NCBI RefSeq assembly: GCF_905147365.1
Contig: NC_056413.1
Coordinates: forward strand, 4,728,501 to 4,792,500
Source of the DNA: Aricia agestis
Taxonomy: Eukaryota > Arthropoda > Insecta > Lepidoptera > Lycaenidae
DNA: 64,000 bases
Reading direction: 5' to 3'
In this document: piece by piece, positions 45,929 to 57,812 of the stretch
Layout of the letters: each line of letters opens with the position of its first letter
How positions within the stretch are numbered: the first letter of the stretch is position 1
Program-made: the position numbers and the translations under genes
The notes under the pieces: generated by a model
What the model saw: only the letters and a program-made list of their open reading frames with translations
The model's database searches: none
Told to the model about the DNA's origin: nothing

Positions 45929-46187
45929 CAGTCTGTAACAAAAATAAGTGATAATACTTTAGAGTGTGTACGTGTTCCTTGTAGAGAGTTCACTGTGAAA
46001 GTAGCAGCTCTGAAAGACGAAAATTTTTTTTCACTTTTGTATGGGCAAGTGCCCGAGCGTCACGAGTTTCCCCATGCAAAAGTGAAAAAAAATGTTGGTC
46101 TTTCAGCGCTGCTACTTTCACAGTGAACTCTCTACAAGGAACACGTACACACCCTAAAGTATTATCACTTATTTTTGTTACACCCTG
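45929..46187. mobile_element. CAGGGTGTAA foldback MITE, copy 2
   Basis: Same arms as 18636-18894 (AGTGATAATACTTTAGAGTG, AGAGAGTTCACTGTGAAAGT, CTTTTGTATGGGCAAG) with TA at each border. Confidence 0.9.
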
Positions 46188-46708
46188 TATACATACCGAG
46201 TAAAAATATTATATACTCGGCCGAGTTACATTTTACTATCTCGCCACTTTGCTCGGTAGGTGTCAGGCCCTTTCATAGATTGGACAAATTCTCTTCTTTC
46301 CAGCGAACGAACTATAGCCATATTATTGTTAACAAAGATTATATAGAAATTATAGAAGACACTTTTATAAACTTTCATACAAAATATCTCCATCTACAAA
46401 ATATTTTTTATACTCAATGATCATTTTGGGAAAAAAATGTAGTAGACATGGCAAGTAGACGAAATAGTAAGACAAAAGGAGCAAAGGACTTGTATCCAGC
46501 TCCCAATAAATAAATAAAAAAAGTAAGACAAAAGAATAATATTGTAATAACGAAGAAATTGTTTCATATACATATGGCGACCTACGTAATTTGTGGGATT
46601 ATGTAAAGCTCAGCCGACAGAGCATGGCTATTATTGACTTGACATAAACTAACCAAGTGGCGTAGAACCGCCATCTGCAAATGAACTAATTTCTAATGAA
46701 ATATACCT

Positions 46709-46866
46709 AGGCTGGTATAAATAGTCAGTACTCAAGATGCATCTCGGTCTCAAGACACGGTTCAGACTCTGTGATTGGTTGGTTGTCAAAATTTGGACCA
46801 ATCACAGTGGCGAATCGCGTCTTGAGACCGGGTCGCATCTTAAGAACTGACCATTTATACCAGCCT
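46709..46866. mobile_element. TIR MITE (AGGCTGGTATAAATAG family)
   Basis: AGGCTGGTATAAATAGTCAG pairs with the end CATTTATACCAGCCT. Inside, TCTCAAGAC and TGTGATTGG pair with CCAATCACA and GTCTTGAGA. Confidence 0.82.
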
Positions 46867-47378
46867 TAAACAATTTTGTTTTTATTATTCTAAACCAGAT
46901 TTTAGAAATAATTATAACAAGAGAGCGTTTTATGGACAAAAACTTTAACGTCGTTTCATTTTGGAAAAGGTAAAATAATATATATCTTGCTGATAAATAA
47001 CGTGTTATATATTTAAAAAGCGCAACATTATTAGTTTGAACAGTGTAAAGTATCAAGAAGAAGCACCATAATGTAACAAACGGTCAACAAAGTTTTAAAA
47101 AATGGATGCCAATTCTACCAAAGTCGGTTAAGTTAATCGTAGATTAATTATCGTTCTTATTTGTGAAAGAGAAATCATGTTATAAAGACAATCCTTTGTT
47201 TGTTGTCTTTGTTTAAACAGACTTTAGTGAAATAGCAATTTTGTGTAGTATTTTCATTTACATATAAATATATATACAGGGAATAACTATACAAGGTATG
47301 CTTGTCTTTCTGTGGCCTATTAGATAAGACGCATAACAAAGACAGTCCACATTCAATAGTTATACGCTGCGTACAATA

Positions 47379-47620
47379 CTGGGTGTAACAAAACTAAGTG
47401 ATAATTTTTTAGAGTATGTATGGGTTCGCTATGAAAGTAGCAGCGCTGGTAGAGTAAATTTTTTGTTTTGTATGGAAAAGCTCTTGACGCCCAGGCGCTT
47501 GCCCGTACAAATCACAAAAAATTTGCTCTTTCAGCGCTGCTACTTTCACAGTGAACTCTATATTATATTTTCATACACACTACACATTACAGTATTATCA
47601 CTTAGTTTTGTCGCACTTTG
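47379..47620. mobile_element. CAGGGTGTAA foldback MITE, diverged copy 3
   Basis: CTGGGTGTAACAAAACTAAG to AGTAGCAGCGCTG on the left and CAGCGCTGCTACTTTCACAG to TGTCGCACTTTG on the right, with TATA after the right end. Confidence 0.8.
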
Positions 47621-48353
47621 TATATCTTCATTAGATAATGATATACTTAATTGATTGTTATATTATAACATAGTATATTATGTAGTAAAATAGGAAAACT
47701 TAAACATTACAAACTATACACAGCCCACACATACAACATTATGAGCATACTTTCTTCGTTATATAATATGTATTTTATAAATAAAAATTCATTTTTTTTT
47801 TGGTCATTGTTAGAACAGCCGATAAAACAACTTTTTGCACAAACCTCCAGACCAAAATTTACAGTTATTTATTCATTAATGGATTGTAAAAACCAATATT
47901 ATATATTTTAAATAAAAAAATTGCATTAATGCATAATCTGTACGCAACAAAACTACTTTTGTTATACATAGTTTAAATTATAATCAATTTGCAAAACTTT
48001 ACAAAATATAGTAAAAAATATTTTTTTGCTAAAATGTACTGTATATTTTGTGTCTTCAAGAATATTTCTTACCTAATCTTACTGACTAGTACAAAGTTTA
48101 TCATACTGTACCTTACCTTAATTATTTGATCAAAAGCCATTTAGTTTCAAAAACATACAAACATAATATTTTATAAAACATCAGCCTGAAGACGTTCATT
48201 ATAAGGAATTATTTTTTGTATATATGATCAGTAACCAAAAAATAATAAAAACATAAAAGAGTATAAACAACCTTTAATTTTCAATGATATAGATCGAGAT
48301 AAAATGAGATTCTAAGTAAAAAACCAATATAAATAACATACGTTATATCTGCT
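47621..48353. other. Intergenic stretch
   Basis: Very AT-rich; no gene recognised. Confidence 0.4.
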
Positions 48354-48501
48354 CGCTGTTAAGCATTTGTGTATTAACCTACAAATGTTTTGGTGAGTTA
48401 ATGCAGTCTTGGTCTTAATGATCTAAAGAACATGATTGCATCAATAACTCAATACGTTTTTTTTTTTTTTTGGGTAAGTAATACACAAATGGTTAACAGC
48501 A
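48354..48501. mobile_element. TIR MITE (GCTGTTAAGC family), copy 2
   Basis: CGCTGTTAAGCATTTGTGTA and the mirrored end TACACAAATGGTTAACAGC, with a T run near the right side. Related to 12223-12415. Confidence 0.7.
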
Positions 48502-48633
48502 TCCATCTATTGTATATTATCACAACATAGTTAAAAATCTCACGTCTTTTAATTTTTCTATTAAAAAAAAACAAAAAAACTTATTAGTAATCGTTTTCAC
48601 AAAACACGTCCATTCACCAAAAATTCTTTGACG

Positions 48634-48791
48634 ATAAGGCCCACTTTCGCCAATTTGGGTAACTGTTAATCTAGTGTTAACTAACATAATATTATTATCA
48701 CGCGCTTTAAAAAACATAATTGTACCAAACCAGGTATGATGAAATGTAAACCAAGGATTAACTTTAACCCAAATTGCGCATGTGGGCCTTA
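48634..48791. mobile_element. TIR MITE (ATAAGGCCCA family), copy 1
   Basis: ATAAGGCCCACTTTCGCCAA and TTTGGGTAACTGTTAATC are mirrored by GGATTAACTTTAACCCAAAT and GCGCATGTGGGCCTTAT. Confidence 0.8.
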
Positions 48792-48838
48792 TTAACACAA
48801 ACATAAATTTAAATGGGACGTATTACTGCACGTTTTAT

Positions 48839-49188
48839 ACGTGGGAGAGCCATGCTTCGGCACGAATGGGCCGGCTCGACCGGAGAAATACCACGTTCTC
48901 ACAGAAAACCGGCGTGAAACAGCGCTTGCGCTGTGTTTCGCCGAGTGAGTGAGTTTACCGGAGGCCCAATCCCCTAACCCCTACCCTATTCCCTTCCCTA
49001 CCCTCAACTATTCCCTTCCCTTCCCTACCCTCCCCTATTACCCTATTCCCTCTGAAAAGGCCGGCAACGCACTTGCAGCTCTTCTGATGCTGCGAGTGTC
49101 CATGGGCGACGGAAGTTGCTTTCCATCAGGTGACCCGTTTGCTCGTTTGCCCCCTTATTTTATAAAAAAAAAAAAAAAAAAAAAAAAA
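48839..49188 (+). mobile_element. Poly-A SINE (CCGTTTGCTCG family), full copy with A tail
   Basis: Head ACGTGGGAGAGCCATGCTTC, hairpin-like GCGCTTGCGC, a CCCTACCCT pyrimidine tract, then CCGTTTGCTCGTTTGCCCCC and a run of about 25 A. This is the best-preserved copy. Confidence 0.85.
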
Positions 49189-49915
49189 CTATTTTCACGC
49201 TAGAGACAGCACCAGCAGGGCTGACATAACAACAGTAGACATGGGAAAGAATCGACATACTGACAGATTTTATCGACAAAAAGGCGGATTTCCATTGTCT
49301 AACTGTCACTTTGTCTATTCTTCCGTATAAAGAAACCGTTTCAATGGTGACCATGCTACGCCTGCTGGTAAGACAGTAAGCAATAAGTTATGTTCGACGT
49401 TTGACAACGTTTCTGTTAATATTCTGATATGACGTGTACAACATGTCGGATTTTGGTAGGATTATTTATTGCATGTCTAGTAACGCCCTCTGCTCCGACC
49501 TTTGCGTAATATCCCTCTACATAAACACATACATACGCTAACGACACCTAACACCTAACTTGTTGATCGAGATATGTATCTTTTTAAGTACAAATCGACA
49601 CTTAAGACATTTTACGAGAAAGTTATACATTCATTTAATTATTATTATAGGCAAAATATTACATACATGCGGCAAAAAATATAGACAGGTATATTTTTAC
49701 TTAGCTATCTGGTAACAATAACTCGATAAGTTATTTTAATCTAAATCATGTAAAAAGCAGTTAGATAAATAGTTAACACTTTCTAAAGCACATAAAAAGC
49801 GGTTAGGTACAAAATTTACAGACACCAAAATAAATAAACCGACAAGCATAAGCTTTGGTAAAATATCATATTTTATACCTTCAAGCCTAGTAATAAACAC
49901 TAATTGTAAGATGGT
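49189..49915. other. Intergenic stretch
   Basis: No gene recognised. Confidence 0.4.
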
Positions 49916-50018
49916 TTAACCCACTTGTGCAGATAACGGTTAATCGTAATCTTTCAAAAATACGAACAAAACTAACCTACGGTTAATTTTAACCGAGATC
50001 TGCGCAACTGGGCCTTAA
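49916..50018. mobile_element. TIR MITE (ATAAGGCCCA family), diverged copy 2
   Basis: TTTAACCCACTTGTGCAGAT and ACGGTTAATCG on the left pair with CGGTTAATTTTAACCG and AGATCTGCGCAACTGGGCCT on the right. Confidence 0.65.
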
Positions 50019-50969
50019 CAGCTTATACTGTGCGTTAAAAATACTTTATCCTTCACTGTATAAACATACAGTAAAACTACTAGGTCAATATGTTTCGGAA
50101 ATATTTGTGTTTACATTGAAGTGACACCCGAAAGACATTAGCAAAGTGGTTCCACTGCAGTCTTATAGGCGGGCAACTCTGGTATTATTGTCAAAACCGG
50201 ACAGCGGGCTAAGTAAGGCCCCCCTGAACACAATATGCGATAGCGAACTTGCTCGCGACAATGCTGCTTAATATTAGTGGCAGTTGCTTCGTTATATTTT
50301 AATTTTCATTAAGCATTTTACAGACATAGTTTCCAAAATTTTGCATTACCTTGTTTGATTTTCGAGTGCATTTTAAGACGGTCCCAAGTCTCAATCGATC
50401 TCAGATTTCCAAATATGTAGAATTGTAGATCTTAAATAGTAAGATCCCTTTAAGATTTTGACAAATTTTTAATATTTAACTTTATAAATTAGTTGTGAGA
50501 TTCATTTAAAAAGCATCTTCTATTATCTAAGAGCCCCGTTTCATAAAAATAGTAAAATTAAATAATTATTAAACAGCCTAAAAGGAAAGCTACAATAGTA
50601 GTTAATATAATTTAGTAGACACGTTATACACGGTCTTTCTTTGGTAGACAAGGCCCTTTGTAAATTACAGTGGCGGATAAAAAGTTGACACCAAGAGGCG
50701 CAACACAAGCAAACATTTTTAGCAATGTATACTATTTTCCTATAATATTTTCCTATCAAAGTCGAGCCCAACACCAAGATCTCGAGGCGCAATATATTCT
50801 TAAAGTGGCATTAAATTTCATTTTTTTTATTCTTAATTATTTGTCAGTTGGGACAGAATTACGTTGACAACATTTAATTTATTCTAAGACTATTAGGTAA
50901 TTTCAAATTTCACACCATTCAATTCGCAGAATAGCTAAAAAATAAACTAAGCGCAAAAGTTTGCGTAAA
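50019..50969. other. Intergenic stretch
   Basis: Small overlapping frames on both strands (for example near 50541-50867) have no recognised similarity. Confidence 0.4.
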
Positions 50970-51041
50970 ACTGCGAACAAACAGTTGTAGCAAACCAAAC
51001 AACGCGTGTTGTTTGGTCTGCTACAACTGTTTGTTCGCAGT
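50970..51041. repeat. Hairpin with 34-bp arms
   Basis: ACTGCGAACAAACAGTTGTA plus 14 bases and its complement (33 of 34) flank GCGT. It lies about 300 bases past the alternative stop of the anoctamin gene. Confidence 0.92.
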
Positions 51042-51358
51042 GGAGCGTTTTCTAGCATATGATTAGGCTAGCATGGTAGCATCTCTGGAACATTACATAA
51101 TCCGATTTTTTTGCCGTTTATTTTATTAATGTGGTCCGTAAAAACTGCTTGATTTCCTAAGGTTCCATTGCTGAAAAATGTTGGGAAACACTGTACTATA
51201 GTATAAGTTTTCAGCTTCGTACTATTGTAACCATACGACAACTAAAAACCAATATAGGCTTCGGCCTAACCGAGCACACCAGCATACAATATTCTCACAT
51301 TTTTTACTGGTGTGTTTGGTTCGCTACACCTTAATTCGAGACTGGCCTACAGACGGCC
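51042..51358 (-). other. Probable 3' untranslated region of the anoctamin long isoform
   Basis: Sequence directly after the alternative stop on the minus strand. A minus-strand AATAAA near 51120 (plus TTTATTTTATT) could serve as polyadenylation signal. Inferred from position only. Confidence 0.35.
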
Positions 51359-51510
51359 CTAAACGTTGGCAGGTTCGGGTCTGTCGCTGGGCAACTCCCC
51401 GACGACGTGTTTGGAGAGGTCGGTGATGTCCTGGTGGTCGCCATGCGCCGCGAGATCGAAATCCGACCCTGACAGCGTCGCAATATGGTTCCACTCCGAT
51501 TCTTCTGTAC
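51359..51510 (-). CDS. Anoctamin alternative last exon
   Basis: The acceptor is ACTGTATCTAG before 51510 with a pyrimidine-rich tract upstream. It enters in phase with the donor at 53619/53618 and reads G-TEESEWNHIATLSGSDFD..., an acidic 49-residue tail ending ...SDRPEPANV, with its stop at 51359-51361. Using it gives a 781-residue visible protein instead of 739. Base composition and the clean open frame against AT-rich flanks support coding. There is no family motif in the tail, so this rests on splice signals and phase. Confidence 0.7.
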
Positions 51511-54500
51511 CTAGATACAGTAAAAGAATTTTAATTTTGAGTTTTAATTTATTCATTAATTTTATTTACTGAATGGATTTATTTAGTGTATGCATCATAT
51601 TGTAGAATTTACAATTAAATTCAGGAATGTCTCCATTGTAGACTTTCCGTTAGCAATAGGTTTTTTTTTAAATCATTCTGGATAAAAATGTTTGAATTTC
51701 GTTGAGAAAAACTATTATCTGAAATTGATAATATTACTTTCAACTTTTATAGTTTCAATCATTTAAATTTTTAATAGATACTAAAATCACTTAATATTAT
51801 TTTGATTCTGACTAAATTGAACGTTTATCTATGTACTAAGTACAACTAACTCAAATTAAAATTAAATCTTAATCATATAAAGATTAGTAACGGTACAGAA
51901 AATTATTTAAGAAGTTTCCAGCAGACAGTTATTAGTAGAAAGCTGAGCTCCACTTTGACAAAAGTAACATGTTATAAATCTTAGCAGTATCCTTTAATAT
52001 TAACTTAATTGTGTATAACATTAAAAATATATTCTAAAGCTTCTTTATTTTATGATTAGGAAGTAGGAACATAAAAATTGCATTTAAATATATTGCCCCA
52101 CACCATGCATTTTGAGAAAAGCAGCATTTGAAGCTTCTTAAACGCTGACTTTGCCTAACTACGAAGCGCTTCTACGCTGTAAAACCATGTTTTGTGTAGT
52201 CTTCAGTGGAACAAACCCAGACATTAATATAAGACATAAAAAACAAAATACATAATGTTGCAAGTGAATGTCTATAACCAAAAAATAATGCAAAAAATGT
52301 ATTTCGTTTTTTGTAAATAGTGTTGTGTTAATAAAACCAAGGTTGTTGCAATAAAAAATATACAATACATTGCAATTATGACCAGCAATATTTCGTATAT
52401 TTATTGCAAATGCAACGATCTGAAATATTTTGTATATTTATTACAAATGCAATAATCTGCAATAAATAGTCCATTTATTGCAAATGCAACAAGTGCAGCA
52501 TATTGTATATTGGGAATTCAACCCGACGTGCACATGCGGTTATGAACAGTATCATTGAAGTCACTCACTCGTACTTTGCTCGGTGACGGCGCACAAATGT
52601 CTGTACTGTGTATCTCTCACCGAACATTATCAGTAATGAAGCACGCATTAGTTCAAACACACATAACCGTCAACAACTTGTATTCTTTATCCAAATCGTG
52701 TTTCTTTTCAGTTTTTTGATTTTGTTTCTGTATGATATTATATTTTTAAAATACTTCGAAAAAAAAGTTACAAGTTATTTTACTTCAAGATACTAAATTT
52801 ACTTTCTTGAATGTTTTTTTATGGCGGTATTGTTGACGATTATGAACATAAAACAAAACTGCATTAAATGTTTGAAACACACTGACTCTAGACACTTTTT
52901 AATGAGCTAATATGAAAAAACACAGAACTAACTTGAGTATCTCTTTAACATCCTAGAAGATTTAATGCAAAAATCAAAGGTATGTTCAACTTCTTAATTT
53001 ATAGTTGGCAACTTTTCGGATAGATTACAAACGGAATAAGTTATCAATCTACAAAAATGTATGAAATTAAGCATTGAAGTAACAAAGTTGCATCTTCATA
53101 AAAGCTATACGCTAATACAAAGCTGAAAAAGTTATATACAGACTAATCGCGTCGCATCGCGTTATGAAGCTAGAATTCCCCAAGCGCACTAACTACAATG
53201 TTATTATTTTTTACACACTTGAAATATGGACAGAACATTTTATTTTTGTTATGTAAAGATAAATCGTAGTTCTTTGTTACACACAGATAAAAATCGTTGG
53301 CTTCATAATTTCAATGTAAAATGGTCCTTTCCAATGCTTAAGGATTTTTTAATATAATTTCACACTCTGCGTAAAGCAAAGCTTTTCATTTAATGTTAGT
53401 CAGTGTATCCGAACACAACACAGTATTGTCATCGACTCCTGTTCGCTGCCTTTGCCTTCGTTTCAATTTGTTTCCATAAAATCAAATTTAGAATCATGAA
53501 CTTTAAACTCATAGCTATAAAAATTGCAGCTGTATTTTTTTTATCAGGCAGCGAACAGTCACCGGTGTGAGTAAGCGTGGCTACCTACACCACTACACGG
53601 GCGTGGAGTGCTGGACACCTGCGGGGCGCGGAGGGCGGGGCTCGAGGCGGGGCGTGCGAGCGGCGCGCGTCTCCTCCATGATGTAGCTGTTGATGACGTA
53701 CGCCTCGCGCCGCATGCGGTCGCGAAGCTCGGCGGACATGTCCGGTATCGCCCAGCGGACCACGATCATCACTAATGCCACCACGTTCTGGAAATAGATG
53801 TGAGTGAGACAACAATAAAACCTTCTCGCTCTATTATATTAAATAAGAAAAAAAGGGATCTATAGCAAGTTATAATTTATACGCTCTTTACCTCGAAGAC
53901 GACGACGAAGGCCAGCCTCGCTCCCATGACGTGCCAGTACCAGTTCGTGTGCTGGTAGTCATTCTCCGTCGAGTACCAGTAGCCTGGGTAGCTGCCAACA
54001 TGCATAGATGAAATTAATATTTTAAAAAAATATACTCCTCAATAATCTTCGAAATACAAATTAAGTATTACAATCTCAATAAAATATGAAATACCTTGAA
54101 TACCACATTGTTTTTGTCGAAGATTATATAGTAATTTAAAGCATTAAATTTCAAATATACAAATTATTGCAAGTGCAACAAATTGCATACCTGCACAATC
54201 CACATGCTCTCATACTTGCATATATTATGGTCTCGTCGAAGTTCGTCTTATAATATAGCATTAAATTGCCAATATACAAATAATTGCAAGTGCAACGCAC
54301 CGTACGCTACACAATATGGTCTCGCACAATCAGTACACAAACTATTGCAAGTGCAACACACTGTACTCTGCACACGAGCTCGCACAATCAGCATATAAAC
54401 TAATGAAAGTGCAATAAAGTGCAACACATACCTGCACATGGTCTCGTTGTAGGTAGTCTCGCGCGGCGGGTTGATGATCACGGTGGTGTTGAAGTCTGTG

Positions 54501-57500
54501 AGCGTGTGGTTAACGTAGTTCCGCATCTCACCAAACTCGTATTGGTATACCAGGCGCGGGATAAACTCCGACGTGAACGCGATTATAAAGCCCTGCGAGT
54601 TTTCAAAATGGCCAAATCGTTATCTTATTGTTGATAAAAATGATGTGTGTAATATTTGACGTAACACACTTTTTTTATTGTCGATTTCTAACAATCAAAC
54701 TTAGATGCATGCTACAAGTTTATTTTAGTATCAGTTCAATCTATTCAAGATAGGAGAGTAGTTTTATACTCTACGACGTTTCAAAATGACAAAAATTCTG
54801 TTCCATATTTTCCATCCTTCTAGCATCAGCCTAAACCGGACCAGACTTACAGGCTGAAACGAATGATGCCAAAATAACATTGCAAATTACCTACACTTAT
54901 CTTTTAGTAAACTTTATTTACGTAATAAAAATAAACTCACGTTAGTAATGATGCTGAGTTTTCCGATGGAGTCGAGTATGCGGTACCACACGCCGATATC
55001 GCTGACGCGTTGCGGCACCGGCCGGCGGTAGCACGCCAGGAACTTGCGCGCGTCCAGCCGCATCTCCAGCACGTTGTTGGCGAGCGCAAACAGCGGCGCC
55101 AACGGGAACGCCGCCACGAAGATCGTCACAAACCCGTACTGCAACACTGAACGAGACGGAGCATTGTCAGTGGGCGTACGGGATAACTATCGTTGTTGCA
55201 GCTGACTGGTGTTGCCAACCCGTACGCTGTTATAAATTACTTGACATGTGCTGCCGCTATTACTTCCTATTCATTTGTTATTATGTAAAAAGTAGCAATG
55301 CAGCGGAATCAAATCACAAAATATTTGAGAACAGGAGACAATATAGATTATATCTGATGCTTGAGCACGTACGTAGCAATACTATTTCGCACTTTATGGT
55401 ACGAAATAGTATTATTAGGTTATAGTATTAATATTTCAATAAATTTTAGCTTACCCATTTCCAAATACTCCGGAAACAGTCCCATGTTACCGAAGTCGAC
55501 GAGTTTGAAATCTTTCACCCATCGCAGTTGACTCTTGATCCTAGTTCATAAAAAATAATTATTTGTATAAAATACGACTGATAACTTTCAAAGCGTGTAA
55601 ATTTTTTTATACATCTTCTGTCAATTTGTATAGAAAACTGTAGATTTCTAAAACCAATCGCAATTATTCATGATACTACATATAACTTACTTGTTTTTCC
55701 TTCCAACACTCCTTATGAGGTTCCACCATTTGAGCAAATACGGCATCAACATTTCCACCACTGTGTTTATGAACTGCTTGCCCACCATTATGATCGCTAG
55801 CTGGATGGACAGTTCTAGGAAACAGCCGCCAGGTGAACACTAAAATAATTTACATAAATTCAGCTTACTTTTGCGCTTAGTAAACATGGCTGAGCTACAT
55901 ATTATACTTTGTTCAAACTTACGCGACCAGGCGACTGCAAAGCGGGAGCGTCAAGTTGTCAAATGTGACATCTTGACGCAACTTCGCAGTCGCCTGGTCG
56001 CGTAGGTTTGAACAAAGCATTATACATATTTTTAAATATAATAACGTCAAATGACGTAAACTCGTTTACGTCACTTGACGAGGGGTACCCGCGGGGAAGC
56101 GCGCGGCGCGGGCCCGCGTACACAAACTCGCGGAGTTTGTGTACCTGCGCCCACAGGGGTGACGTTGGCGCGTTGTCTACGAATTTTGTGTTGTAAAACG
56201 ATAACTTATCTTATAAACAATGGGATATTATAATGAATGTTCAGTGTACGGATGTAAATCTGATTCAAAAAACAAAAAGGATTTAAATTTTCATAAATAT
56301 CGGCTCACAGTTTACAACAATATTGTGTTGGCTTTGGCGGCTTGTATTTGCATCTCTGTTTTATTGTTTACGTTGTAAGAAGTGTTACAAGGAGAGAAAC
56401 AATATAGAATAAATTAAAAATCTGTCAAATACTCTGTTACATACTAATTAGTACCTACCTAGCCAGGTACACATATCAAGTGTAACATACCGCGCCCTTA
56501 CCGCGCACGTAATAAGAGTTTTGAAGTGCTTCTGACCTCACTGAATCACACCTGACGTGTGATTAATATATAATTTATATATAATTTTATGTGTGATAAT
56601 ATGTATATTATAAGTATAGTATAATATTATACAATATATATTTTATAAGTATAATATCATTAGTATATTTATTACTAGCTGTTGCCCGCGACTTCGTCCG
56701 CGTGGACTTCAGTTTATAGCGCGCGATGTCAACAAAATTGGTGTCAAAAGCTTTTATAAAAAAACCCTGGTACCCCTTAAATCAATACAGCTGTGCAGTG
56801 TGCACACAATAAGTACTTAATTTTTTTATATTAAACTTTATATTTTATGCCAAATTTTAAAGCTTATTTAGCCCCCCAATTACACAACTTTACCCATAAA
56901 CTATTTATCATTGATAGGTTTAGCCCCAATTTCACCAACGTCTGTTAGTGTTAACAGCTTGTTAAAATGTCCTGTCTTCTCTTTCATTTATATGAAAAAC
57001 GAAACAGCTAACGTAATACTAATTCGAGCATTAACTTTAACAGTCGTTGGTTCACCAACGATTGTTAAAGTTAATGCTCGAAGTCGAACAGCTAGTTATG
57101 AATAAAAACAATAATATATAATAAAGTAGGTATGATTAGTTCTGTTACAATAATGAAGTAAAAAATTAAACGCCATCTGTTTTCATATATTAGAATTAAA
57201 ATGTTGATTGCATTGATATATTTTCTGGATGGAATATAGGCCAACATGGTACACTTGAACTCCTTAGAAATGCAGTAGGAGTTCTATAAGATAAGATAGA
57301 TTGATTATTATTATACCAAGTGATAATATTATTAAACTTAATATTCTAACGTATTAAAAACAAAAACATAATAACTAATAAGTATGATTAGTTCTATGTT
57401 ACAATGAAGTAAAAAATAAAACGCCATCTGTTGAATCGTATTAGAACTAAAATGTTCATTGCATCGATATATTTCTGGATTTTTTATAATATTATACATA

Positions 57501-57769
57501 AAATATATTTAAGATTTTTGAAATATTATTTTAATACACATCCAAGACCCAGGAACATTGAAAACTTTTTGTTCCGCCTGCGGAACTCGAACCCAGGACC
57601 CCCGGGATGAGCGCTGGCCACGCGCAATGCGAATAAATTTTCATCGATATTTTCATGGAAATAAGATATTTTCCCACATCAAAATGTAGCCTATGTCCTT
57701 TCTCAGACTCTAGAATAACTGTGTACAAAATTTCATTGCAATCGGTTCAGTAGTTTTGGCGTGAAAGCG

Positions 57770-57812
<43 letters not shown>

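Noticed and set aside
54248..54526. 92-residue minus-strand frame reading through the exon end into the intron
   Set aside because: Only the part up to 54432 is exon; the rest reads the intronic minisatellite past a good GTATGT donor.
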